64,000 nt of DNA, taken from the NCBI RefSeq assembly GCF_000189635.1, contig NW_002476483.1, forward strand, positions 41,117 to 105,116, in the 5' to 3' direction. This document shows, piece by piece, positions 1-12,603 of this stretch; position 1 is the first letter of the stretch; the number at the start of each line of letters is the position of its first letter. Source of the DNA: Tetrahymena thermophila SB210 (Eukaryota; Ciliophora; Oligohymenophorea; Hymenostomatida; Tetrahymenidae). The position numbers were made by a program, and so were the translations under genes. Below the pieces are notes generated by a model. It was not told the origin of the DNA. It did not search any database and was given only the letters and a program-made list of their open reading frames with translations.

Positions 1-286
1 ATTTAACTTCGAAATAAATTAAAATAGAGGATACTGCAATAGAAAAATTATGAAATCTATTAAGAAATTTCTAAATTGAAAGATCAAGCATACTAAATAA
101 AATTTGCAAAATTAATTAATTGAGAGAAATAAATTTGTATTAATAAAATTATGTGGTAAATTTTAAATAAATTATCTTCAATCATAATTAATTTTGACTT
201 TGATTAGGTAATTAAAATGAAATTGGATAATTCATGTCATAAACGCCCATGAAAATAGTATAAATAAAATTATGATATTATTAGAA

Positions 287-1205
287 TCACAAAAGCTCAA
301 ATTGATAAACTTTTTTAATCTATTTAATGAAGATATAAGAGTTTGAGTAGTACATTTGAAAAGCTAAAAAATGAAGTTCATTTCATTTTATAGTACTCCA
401 ATCTTTGATGGAGTTAATATTTTCACTAAATTTCCACCTACAGATCTTTTCATTCAAGCAAACTTGCAATTAATTAAATTTAATGATTACATTGATAATC
501 ATTATTTATCTAAATTCCTCCGTCCACCTTTAAATTCATTCATTAATGAAGAATTGTAAAACAATGGAATATAACTGCTGTAGTTACAAGTATATACAGT
601 ATTCATAATTGACAAAGGACATATTCAAATATATACTGCGAGATTAGGTTAAGCTCTATAAGTCTCAAGCACAGTTTCATACTTTTCATCTTTATAGAGA
701 AGTTTAAAAAAAAATAAAATTTTGTAGCAATCAAAATTGTTCTCCTTGTATAGACAATTTTATCTTCCCATTTAATGTTGAATAGAAATCAAAATTAATT
801 GAATTTCAGGTCAATTTTTAACAAATCGGATTTTCCTCCCTAGTAAAGATAAGACACCATTTCAAACTTAATATTCAGAATTTTTAACCTCTTCCAATGA
901 AATCTTTTGAGAAACAGCATCATTTTAAAATCACCAAACTGGTCTTTCATCTTTTGAGGAAAGCTATATTTAAACTACTCATATCTTTCAACAAATTTCT
1001 TTTGATTTTTTGGATAGGACATTACAATATCTTATTAGCTATTTATCTCACTTTGGTAAGCTTAAGCATACTTAAAGAATTCCTCTTCAAACTATTTATC
1101 CTCTGGTTAAAACTTTGAAATTAGATCTGTTATCACTTCCTCCAATTTATTTATATCTTTTCCGTTCTTTGCGAGGTATTTATTCTGACTACTTTCAGGA
1201 CTCAT
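287..1205 (-). pseudogene. Truncated copy of the B-box-like/coiled-coil gene at 23.2-24.5 kb
   Basis: Read on the minus strand, this segment aligns along its length with the intact gene at 23212-24483. The counterpart of the start codon is at 1203-1205 and that of the TGA stop at 287-289. It is 919 nt against 1272. About 425 bp of the 5' coding part is missing: the sequence jumps near 1170 from mid coiled coil straight to the first codons, so the Cys/His cluster is gone. A stretch around 700-860 is replaced or expanded, and small indels shift the frame. The homology runs on past the start codon (see 1206-1850), so a whole genomic segment was copied. It could still be transcribed, but no long open frame survives. 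The relation is seen directly; the loss of function is inferred. Confidence 0.75.
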
Positions 1206-2486
1206 TTTTAATTTATTTTTTTTTGCAGTGTTTTATGCTTTTTTTTAATTGCAGATAATTTCTTAAATTCTACTTAGTAAATATTAACAAATGTAGTTAA
1301 AATCTTAAATAAATATATATAAGAGAAAACAAATAAAATCTGATTAAACAGTTAATATAAAAATGTTTATTCTATATTATTGTAGAAAGAAAATTTGTCT
1401 AAATTAATAAGCTTTAAATAAATAAAAGAATATTCTAAGTTGATAGATAATCTCCATCAGAATAAATTTTAAATAAATAAATATCAAATAAACAATCAAA
1501 TTAGCATTAGCATTTAAAGATTTGTATGAATTTAATCAAAAATAAACAATTCATCCATTTTAAACACAAAAAAATATTATTATTACAATATTAATTAGTA
1601 AAGCTTACTAAAATTCTACTTAAAAAAGTTTTAAGTTTTTCAAAAATCATTAAAATAATAGATGGCAAAAACTTATTTTTTAAATGATATGATTTATTGA
1701 AGTAAAAAATTATTCATTCTTTCTTAGCAAATGATAAAATGTTTTTATTTGTGATATTTCATTTTTTATTTGAAAAAACTAATTTATTTGAAACATAAAT
1801 AAATACATATCAAATTTTTAAAAAAACTAAAAAAAGGTTTCTAAATGAGCTTCAATCATGGTAAATTAAAATTAAAAAAATATTTAGTCAAACATTTTAT
1901 AAAAAATTTAGCTCAATTTAAAAATTTTGATGTAAAAAAATTATTTATTTTTGAAATTAAAATAAATTAAATTATTAATGAATTAATTATAATTCTATTA
2001 AAAAAATATATATATAAATCAAATTTTTTAATAAATAAAAAATATATTTCATTATAAGTGGCATGCAAACCATGAAATTTTAGTATGGCATCTTGCTATA
2101 ATTAGAGATATTATAAATATTCCTAAAATTACAGAGTTAAAACAGAAAAATCTACTAGCAACATTATTTTTATAATATTTAAGAACAATAATTAATTACT
2201 AAATTTTTTCAAATATGACTAAATAAATAACTAACTGGCCATCTCTAATTCCTATTTTATATATTTTTAAGTGTTTATTTTAAATCCAAATATTAAGTTT
2301 AAATAGTGAATGTTAAATTAATTTTTCTGTGATATCTATCTCTTCATAAAACCAAATATATAAATTAATATTTTATCATTAATTAATTAATTATTATATT
2401 TATTTGTTCTTCTTATTCATTTATAATTAATTAATTAATTAATTAAATTCCATAAATTGCTATTCAATCTTTTTGAAAAAAAATAA
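1206..2486. other. Intergenic; left part duplicated from the 24.5-25.2 kb flank
   Basis: From 1206 to about 1850 the sequence matches the 5' flank of the 23.2-24.5 kb gene (24484-25180) in the same order, including the aaaatctgattaaa and tattattgtagaaag blocks. From 1850 to 2486 it is AT-rich with TTAA runs (for example 2420-2445) and shows no coding frame. The 3' part should hold the promoter of LRR gene A, but no motif could be identified. Confidence 0.6.
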
Positions 2487-5400
2487 ATGATATAATAGAT
2501 TAAATATTACGAAGAATTAGAAGAAGTAATTATTAATTTTTTTATTAATATCCTTAAATTTATGTAAATTAATAAAAAAAGTTTAAAAGCTCTTCACTTT
2601 TATCTCATTAAATTCTCCATATTGATCTGAGGTATATTTAATTAAAAAATATTATTTTTATTATTATTGATATTTTTTGAATATTTAATTTTCAATTTAT
2701 TTAAATAAATAATTTTTATAAAAGAAATTATCATCGTTATTTATTAATTTATTTTTATTAAAACTAAAATTTTTTAACTATTTTAACTTAATTTTCATTT
2801 CAATTTTTTATTAATTATTTATTTATTTTTTATAATTTGATATTTTTTCTAGATTTTTTGCTATTAAAACTTACACTTAATAAAAGCTATTTATTTGTTT
2901 TACATTGTAATATTTTTAATTATAAAAGTTAATTTAAAACATTGTAGTTCTTTTAATTTATTTGATTTGTTTTCCTTTTTCTTTTTATTATGATTTCTTA
3001 TTTTTTCATTCTTTATTCTTTGTTAATTAATCTTATTATTTCATATTTTTTCTTCATTTTTTCCTTCTAATTAATTATTTGATGATATATTTTTTCTTCA
3101 ATTTTTAAAAAGAAAAAATAAAATTGATGATGGAATGGAATGGAATACTCGCACATAAATATGCACTCAGAATACATCTTAATTAAATTATATTATAGAA
3201 AAACAATTTTATATATTTTATTTTATTTATTTTTTTGTGTTAATCTGTAGGTCTAGATAAGGGTTTTCAAAGCAATTTGTTTATTTATTTAATTCAAATA
3301 TTATATATAGTATCAACGTCACTCCATGTAGTTGCCGGAGCTTCCGTAGCTTCTGTATTAGTAAAAACAATTTATTTGTTTTGGATTGTGATATTTTCAA
3401 TAAAAAAAACTAATTAAAGACAATAAAGCTCTATTTTCTTTTTCATTTTATTGTGCTTACTTTTTTTTGTTTTGTTGTTTCTTTGTTAATTTAGCTCATC
3501 ACAATATTTTCAACTTTTGCTTTTACTATTAATTAATAAATCTTATTATATTTTTTCTTCATTTTTTCCTTCTAATTAACTATTTATAAATTTTTTCTTC
3601 AATATATAAAAAGTAACAATTAAATTGGTAATGAAGGTGCATCAAGCTTAGGTTCTGCTTTAGCAAATTGCATTAATATCTCTAATTTGACCCTTAACCT
3701 TGAGTAAAAACTGTTTCTTTGTTTTAGATTGTGATATTTTTTAATTATAAAAACTAATTAAAAACAATAAAACTCTTTTTTCTTTTTCTTTTTATTGTGC
3801 TTGCTTTGTTTTGTTCTTTCATTGTTAATTTAACTTATCATTTTATTTTCAACTTTTGCTTTTATTATTAATAAATTAATCTTATTATTTCATATTTTTT
3901 CTTCATTTTTTCCTTCTTATTAACTATTTAATGATATATTATTTCATCAATATTTAAAAAGTTACAATAAAATTGGTGATGAAGGTGCATCAGGCTTAGG
4001 TATTGGTTTAGCAAATTGCATTAATCTCTCAAATTTGACACTTAACCTTGAGTAAAAACAGTTTATTTGTTTTGGATTGTCATATTTTTAATTATAAAAA
4101 CTAATTAAAAACAATAAAGATCTTTTTTCTTTTTCTTTTTATTGTGCTTGCTTTTTTCTTCTTCTTTCTTTGTTAATTTAGCTCATATTTTATTTTCAAC
4201 TTTTGCTTTTATTATTAATTAATTAATCTTATTATTTCATATTTTTTCTTCATTTTTTCCTTCAAAAAAAACTATTTAATGATATATTTTTTATTCAATA
4301 TTTAAAAAGTTATACTTTAATTGGTGATAAAGGTGCATCAGGTTTAGGTTTTGGTTTAGCAAATTGCATTAATCTCTAAAATTTGACACTTAACCTTATG
4401 TAAAAACAATTTATTTGTTTTGGATTGTGATATTTTTAATTATAAAAACTAATTAAAAACAATAAAGCTCTTTTTTCTTTTTCTTTTTATTGTGCTTGCT
4501 TTTTTTTCTTCTTTCTTTGTTAATTTAGTTCATATTTTATTTTCAACTTTTGCTTTTATTATTAATTAATTAATCTTATTATCATATTTTTTCTTCATTT
4601 TTTCCTTCTAATTAACTATTTAATGATATATTTTTTCTTCAATATTTAAAAAGTTGGAATTTAATTCGTGATAAAGGTGCATCAGGCTTAGGTTCTGCTT
4701 TAGCAAATTGCATTAATCTCTCAAATTTGACACTTTTACTTAAGTAAAAACAGTTTATTTGTTTTGGATTGTGATATTTTTAATTATAAAAACTAATTAA
4801 AAACAATAAAGCTCTTTTTTCTTATTCTTTTTATTGTGGTTGTTTTTTTTTGTTTTTTCTCTGTTAATTTAGCTCATCATTTTATTTTCAACTTTTGTTT
4901 TTATTATTAGTTAATTAATCTTATTATTTCATATTTTTTATTCTTTTTTTCCTTCTAATTAACTATTTAATGATATATTTTTTATTCAATATTTAAAAAG
5001 TGGTAATTAAATTGGTGATGAAGGTGTATCAGGCTTTGGTTCTGCTTTAGCAAATTGCATTAATCTCTCAAATTTGACACTTAACCTTTCGTAAAAACAG
5101 TTTATTTGTTTTAGATTGTGATATTTTTAATTATAAAAACTAATTAAAAACAATAAAGCTCTTTTTTCTTTTTCTGTTTATTGTGATTGCTTTTTTTTAT
5201 TTTTTCTTTGTTAATTTAGCTCATCAATATATTTTCAACTTTTGTTTTTATTATTAGTTAATTAATCTTATTATTTCATATTTTTTCTTCATTTTTTCCT
5301 TCTAATTAACTATTTAATGATATATTTTTTCTTCAATATTTAAAAAGTAAAAATAAAATTGGCTATGAAGGTGCATCAGGCTTAGGTCCTGCTTTAGCAA

Positions 5401-8400
5401 ATTGCATTAATCTCTCAAATTTGACACTTAACCTTTCGTAAAAACAGTTTATTTGTTTTGGATTATGATATTTTAAACTATAAAAATGAATTTTAAACAA
5501 AAAAGCTCTTTTTTCTTTTTCTTTTTATTGTGGTTGTTTTTTTTTGTTTTTTCTCTGTTAATTTAGCTCATCATTTTATTTTCAACTTTTGCTTTTATTA
5601 TTAATAAATTAATCTTATTATTTCATATTATTTCTTCATTTTTTCCTTCTAATTAATGATATATTTTTTCTTCAATATTTAAAAAGTGAAAATAAAATTG
5701 GTGATAAAGGTGCATCAGGCTTAGGTTTTTGTTTAGCAAAATGCATTAATCTCTCAAATTTGAAACTTTACCTTACGTAAAAACAATCTATTTATTTTGG
5801 ATTGTGATATTTTTAATTATAAAAACTAATTAAAAATAATAAAGATCTTTTTCCTTTTCCTTTTCTTTTTCTTTTTATTGTGCTTGTTTTTTTTTTCTTT
5901 CTTTTTTAATTTAGCTTATCATTATATTTTCAACTTTTTCTTATTATCAATTAATTAATCTTATTATTTCATATTATTTCCTATTTTTTCAATTTTTTCT
6001 TCTATATTTAAAAAGTTCTAATAAAATTAACAATGAAGGTGCATCAGGCTTTGGTTCTGCTTTAGCTAATTGCATTAATCTCTCAAATTTAACACTTGAA
6101 TTAGTGTAAAAACAGTTTATTTGTTTTAGATTGTGATATTTTTAATTATAAAAACTAATTAAAAAGAATAAAGCTCTTTTTTCTTTTTCTTTTTATTGTG
6201 CTTGATTTTATATTTTCTTTCTTTGTTAATTTAGCTCATCATTTTATTTTCAACTTTTGCTTTTATTACTAATAAATTAATCTTATTATTTCATATTATT
6301 TCTTCATTTTTTCTTTCTTATTAACTATTTAATGATATATTTTTTCTTCAATATTTAAAAAGACAGAATAAAATTGGTGTAATGGGTGCACAAGGCTTAG
6401 GTTCTGCTTTAGCAAATTGCATTAATCTCTCAAATTTGACACTTAACCTTAAGTAAAAACAGTTTATTTGTTTTTTATTGTGATATTTTTTAATTATAAA
6501 AACTAATTAAAAACAATATAGCTGTTTTTTCTTTTTCTTTTTATTGTGCTTGCTTTTTTTTGCTCTTTCTTCTTTGTTAATTTAACTCATCATTTTATTT
6601 TCAACTTTAGCTTTTATTATTTCATATTTTTTCTTCATTTTTTCCTTCTAATTAACTATCTAATGATATTTTTTTCTTCAATATTTAATTAGTTACAATA
6701 AAATTGGTGATGAAGGTGCATCAGGCTTAGGTACTGGTTTAGCAAATTGCATTAATCTCTAAAATTTGACACTTAACCTTCAGTAAAAACAGTTTATTTG
6801 TTTTGGATTGTGATATTTTTAATTATAAAAACTCATTAAAAATATTAATTAATTAATCTTATTATTTCATATTTTTTTCTTCATTTTTTCATTTTAATTA
6901 ACTATTAAATGATATATTTTTTCTTCAATATTTAAAAAGTGGTAATTAAATTGGTGCAAAAGGTGCATCAATATTAGGTTCTGCTTTAGCAAATTGCATT
7001 AATCTCTCAAATTTGACACTTACCCTTTTGTAAAAACAGTTTTTTTGTTTTGGATTGAGATATTTTTAATTATAAAAACTAATTAAAAATAATAAAGCTC
7101 TTTTTTCTTTTTCTTTTTATTGTGCTTGCTTTTTTTTGTTATTTCTTTTTTAATTTAGCTCATCATTTTATTTTCAATTTTTGCTTTTATTATTAATTAA
7201 TTAATATTATTATTTCATATTTTTTCTTCATTTTTTCCTTCTAATTGACTATTTTATGATATGTTTTTTCTTCAATATTTAAAAAGTAACAATAAAATAG
7301 GTGATAAAGGTGCATCATGCTTAAGTTTTGCTTTAGCAAATTGCATTAATCTCTCAAATTTGACACTTGATCTTTAGTAAAAACAGTTTATTTGTTTTGG
7401 ATTGTGATATTTTTAATTATAAAAACTAATTAAAAACAAAAAGCTCTTTTTTCTTTTTTTGTTTATTGTGATTGCTTTTTTTTTTATTTCTTTGTTAATT
7501 TAGCTTATCAATATATTTTCAACTTTTGCTTTTATTATTAGTTAATTAATCTTATTATTTCATATTTTTTCTTCATTTTTTCCTTCTAATTAACTATTTA
7601 ATGATATATTTTTTCTTCAATATTTAAAAAGTGAGAATTAAATTGGTGTAATGGGTGCATAAGGCTTAGGTACTGGTTTATAAAATTGCATTAATCTCTC
7701 AAATTTGACACTTATCCTTGAGTAAAAATAGTTTATTTGTTTTGGATTGTGATATTTTTAATTATAAAAACTAATTAAAAACAATAAAGCTCTTTTTTCT
7801 TTTTCTTTTTATTGTGCTTGCTTTTTTTTCTTCTTTCTTTGTTAATTTAGCTCATCAATATATTTTCAACTTTTGCTTTTATTATTAGTTAATTAATCTA
7901 ATTATTTCATATTTTTTCTTCATTTTTTCCTTCTAATTAACTATTTAATGATATATTTTTTCTTCAATATTTAAAAAGTGAGAATTAAATTGGTGTAATG
8001 GGTGCATAAGGCTTAAGTTCTTCTTTAGCAAATTGCATTAATCTCTCAAATTTGAAACTTAACCTTTAGTAAAAATAGTTTATTTGTTTTGGATTGTGAT
8101 ATTTTTAATTATAAAAACTAATTAAAAACAAAAAGATCTTTTTTCTTTTTCTTTTTATTGTGCTTGCTTTTTCTTCTTCTTTCTTTGTTAATTTAGCTCA
8201 TCACTATATTTTCAACTTTTGCTTTTACTATTAATTAATAAATCTTATTATATTTTTTCTTTATTTTTTCCTTCTAATTAACTATTTAATGATATATTTT
8301 TTCTTCTATTTTTAATTAGTAACAGTAAAATTGGTGATGAAGGTGCATCATGTTTAGGTTCTGCTTTAGCAAATTGCATTAATCTCTCAAATTTGAAACT

Positions 8401-8991
8401 TAACCTTGAGTAAAAACAGTTTATTTGTTTTGGATTGTGATATTTTTAATTATAAAAACTAATTAAAAACAATAAAACTCTTTTTTCTTTTTCTTTTTAT
8501 TGTGCTTGCTTTTTTTTGTTCTTTCATTGTTAATTTAGCTCATCATTATATTTTCAACTTTTGCTTTTATTATTAATAAATTAATCTTATTATTTCATAT
8601 TTTTTCTTCATTTTTTCCTTCTTATTAACTATTTAATGATATATTATTTCATCAATATTTAAAAAGTTACAATAAAATTGGTGATGAAGGTGCATCAGGC
8701 TTAGGTTCTGCTATAGCAAATTGCAATAATCTCTCAAATTTGAAACTTAACCTTTGGTAAAAATAAAAATAGTTTTGGATTGTTGATAGCTTTTATTTAT
8801 TTTATTTTTTATCTTTTTTATTCCACTAATATTATTTTATTTATTATTTAAAGAATAATTTTTAATTTAAAAGTTTATTCTATTTTGATATTTCTTTTAA
8901 AATTTTTAGCTCAATAAATACATCATAAAAATTCGAATTACTAAGTAAGTGTCGTAAATCAAAAAGATTAGTTGTCTTTTATTTCGAATGA
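2487..8991 (+). CDS. LRR protein A (ribonuclease-inhibitor-type repeats), one repeat per exon, 16 repeat exons
   Basis: Exon 1 is 2487-2525 (ATG, 13 codons, phase 0) and exon 2 is 2582-2631 (50 nt, ends phase 2, encodes HQILHIDL). Sixteen exons of exactly 90 nt then begin at 3614, 3962, 4310, 4654, 5001, 5348, 5687, 6016, 6363, 6693, 6940, 7287, 7632, 7979, 8320 and 8667. Each encodes one 30-residue repeat of the type YNKIGDEGASGLGSALANC followed by INLSNLTLNL. The last exon, 8910-8991, ends KCRKSKRLVVFYFE then TGA. Joined this way it is 1611 nt, 536 residues. Every repeat exon lacks TGA in frame and lies between an AG and GTAAAAA. Two degenerate units near 3113 and 3311-3360 sit between exon 2 and the first good repeat and may be extra exons. 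LRRs of this class bind proteins; the partner is unknown. The start is inferred from agreement with gene B. Confidence 0.8.
3060..8770 (+). repeat. Tandem array of ~347-bp exon-plus-intron units in LRR gene A
   Basis: The unit is a 90-nt LRR exon plus an intron of about 257 bp; most starts are 339-348 bp apart. Introns share ordered blocks: GTAAAAACAG at the donor, TTGGATTGTGATATTTTTAA, a CTTTTTTC-rich tract, and TTCAATATTTAAAAAG at the acceptor. The 6783-6939 intron has lost its middle and is 157 bp. Introns are as similar as exons, which points to recent amplification or gene conversion. Confidence 0.9.
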
Positions 8992-9727
8992 TAAACAACT
9001 GGTGAAAAAAGGATGAATAAATATAAAATGATTGGATAGCATTATATATTTTATTATATAATATTTTGAGAAAGTGTTTTTAAACTAAAATATAAATAGA
9101 TAAATATATTGATTTTATATTTATAAATATCATTCATATTTTTGTAATTAAATAAATTATTCATAAACAATAAAAAATTTAAATTTACTAAAATAAATTA
9201 AATCCTTATAAGCAAACCCTCTGGTTTCTCCAAAAACGATAAAATAATTTGAAACTTTTAGTGTTATATTACATCTTATTAAATTATATAAATGCAAAGC
9301 TTTTACATAAAGTTATGTTTTAATCTTAAATATTATCCATCTATCATATTTCTATCCTTTTTTTATTTATCATGATTAATTAATTAGATACCATGATTTA
9401 AATAAAATCTCAGGGGAAATCAAGTTTTACTTTTTATTTTAACTTTAGTGGTTTTAAACTTGCAAAAAACCAGCGGGATATGAGTATTCATCTAAAAAAT
9501 GAAAAATTAAAAGAATAACGGTATATTTATATTTTTTAAAAATTAGATAAATTATTAATTAGTAGTATTGTTGAAAGTGTAATTACTTTAGAAAACAAAT
9601 TAAAATTGCAAAATTATAAAAATACTCATATATAAAATATAAATCTTTAAAATTATATTTTAAATTTGCTGATTTAGTTAATAATTTTTTACACCATAAA
9701 GAAAAAAATAATGTTTTAAGAAAAAAT
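8992..9727. other. Intergenic, convergent 3' ends
   Basis: AT-rich spacer between the TGA of LRR gene A and the TGA of the minus-strand GTPase/vWA gene. The first ~60 bp after the stop resemble the sequence just after the stop of LRR gene B (60369-60420), so the 3' flank was part of that gene duplication. No coding frame seen. Confidence 0.6.
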
Positions 9728-12572
9728 TCAATCCTATATATGATAAAATTCATTCATTAAATTAATTTCTTTTGTTAAAACTTCAACAATTTCAATATTT
9801 AATTCATTTAGGTTGTCTAAATATATCGTTTGTTTGTAAAATTAGCCAAAAGTATTTTTAAAAATATTCTCCATCATATTTAAAGAAGAATGTACTTTAA
9901 CCAAGTAATAAAAAACATTTCTAGCTTTCAACTAATTTGCAATTTAATATTCATTAATACCACAAGGACATCCGTTATCTGTCCAAGATCTATCGCTGCT
10001 AGATATCCCAAATTATTTTCCATGAGGTGGACTACCACAAATATGAAAAATAAATCTTTGAGAATGATCTCTCCAATTAATAGACGTTATAGAGTTATAT
10101 AAACCATCCATAACAGCTTCAGGAGCATCACCACCCCCTTTTGCCCTCATATTTGATAAAACTTCCAAAATTTCATTTTAATTTGTTAATTAAGAATCTA
10201 TTTTAAAAACATATGAACTCTCTTAAGGAGGATGATCTCTATATGAAACAATAGAGTACATAATATCAGACCTTCCTTCAAATTTTCTTAAAATACTTAT
10301 TACTGTTTCTCTCACACTATTCATGGCCCAACCCATAGAACCTGTAGTATCAATAGTAAAGCATATATCTACAATACCTGATCCTAAGTGTTCACATTTT
10401 TTAGGATCAATTTAGTGCTATCCTTCATGCCATGCCTATCTTGTGCAATAATTAGGAGATGATGTATGTGAGTCATGAGAACATCCTACATTACATGACT
10501 ATATAATTTATAAGTGTTCACCTTCAACAGGAGGTTCCCAGTTTATATTATTCCAATAGCCTTTACATAACATTTCATCATAAATTAGATCAGTGTAAGG
10601 TTTATACTACTTAGTAGAGTGGCGAGCATAAGGATACTTTTTTTCTGCACATTTATCTCCTCCTTCGCAAACTTTTAAATGGATATGAGCTCTACCCATT
10701 CTAAGACAAGATTAGAGACAATTTTCAGGCGTTGAGTTCTCTCCAGGCAAATATTTTCTAATGTTACCTAATTCATAGTTAATTTTTATTTAATCTGTTT
10801 CTGATACGAAGATACACTTTTCTTTATTTCTGTGATTTTTGCTTTTATGATTTCCTATGTGATTATAATTTTCAAAGCAATAACTTAAACATTCTGGGCA
10901 CTATTAATCACATCTATGAGCGCTTTCACACTAATGCTCACCATCATGAGTTATTTACCAAGGTTATATTTTAACATTGCATTATTTTTATGATTTATTA
11001 GGTTTTATAAATTGATATTCAAATTTAGATGTTGCTGTTTCCCATGTTTTTTCTTCTGTTTTATAAGTTATACTGCATACTCCTGCTTTTTCACATTTTT
11101 CTAAGCAATTATGTTAATCTCCACATAAATGTTAAGTAACTAATTTTCCTTCTTTCATAAGAAGTTCCTTATTTTTTTCTTAATTAGACAATAACACATC
11201 ATGATCATGTAAATTAAAGCCGCATAGTTTGTCGCAAAATTTGCATTTATCATAGCATTGAGTTGAATCACACAAATGATTTATTTCTTCATGTCCACTT
11301 TAAAGTGAGCACGATTTTCCACACTTATCGTATAATCTACACTAATGTTCACATTTATGCTCACTCTAACAGCTATGCTTTATATTATCTGAATGAGGTA
11401 CTAATGTGCAAAGTTCTTTACATGAGTTTGATATTTGGCAGGGTTCTTGACAAAGGTGATTTACTTCCTTACAATAATGTATTCCTTAGTGACCAGAAAT
11501 CAAAAAGCATTCATTATTATTATTACATTTTTAGCATTTAGTATAACATTTATGATATGTTTCACAATTACAATCTCCTTTGTGACCTGAAATGTTAATA
11601 CAAAATCTATTGCATTTATTACATTTATTTTTACAAATAACAAATTACTTTTTAAATAAATGTATAACATTATTGATTTTTTATTAGAATTTTAAAACAA
11701 TATTGCTATACTTAGAATCTTTAGGCATTCTATTATTAAAATATTCTTAAATCGTATTTGTCCTTTATCCTATAAAGGAATCAAAAAAGCTTTACATTTA
11801 ATCAATATAATTATTAAAATTTATTCTTTATAAAATTCTAAAGCAATTTTGAAAAATATTTTCTAAAAGCATGTTATTCTAAGATTTATTTTCTGAAAAA
11901 GTGCTCTGAGCTTATTGGGGATAAAATTTCACTTCTTATTATTTAATTTACAAAATATTATAACTTTTATAGTTATATTATGCTTAGTGTTCTTACTGAA
12001 AATCTATTTCCTATTACTGTTCTAATAAACATCGTTTATCTTAATCATCATATATTTCTTCTTCTAATTATTTAATATTTTCTAGAGTTGATGGTCTTTT
12101 AAATTTTGGATAGGCTGTACTAATGAATTTTAATTAAAAGAAATTTAGATAAATGTTTAGATTTAAAAAAAATTAGATTAAATTTTGAAAAATCTTTGCT
12201 AATTTTTTGATGAAAAATTGATTGATGGAATCTATCTTTGAAAATTTGTTTTAATTTCAAATTTATTAATATTTTATTTACTTATGAATGTAATTAAGTG
12301 AGTAAATTCTTAGAAAATATAGATGAAAATAAATAAATTTGTGCGAATTTTAATCAAAATTTCAAAACGTTGATCAAAAATTAAAATATTCTCCACAAAA
12401 TTTATTAATTGTCTTAATTATATTAAAACATTAAATTTTTCTAATTGTAAATCGAAATGGCATTTTACTCTATTTATTATTTGAGATGATATTCATATCC
12501 TTAAATATTTTCTTCAAATTAAAGTTTAATTAATTCTGATTAATAGTCTTATTCATCAACATCATTTATATT

Positions 12573-12603
<31 letters not shown>

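Noticed and set aside
371-1118. Plus-strand open frames at 371-559 and 897-1118
   Set aside because: They are antisense shadows of the minus-strand pseudogene 287-1205.
3060-8770. Satellite DNA or transposon array
   Set aside because: The unit holds an LRR exon of fixed 90 nt with matching splice sites and no internal TGA, which a satellite would not keep.
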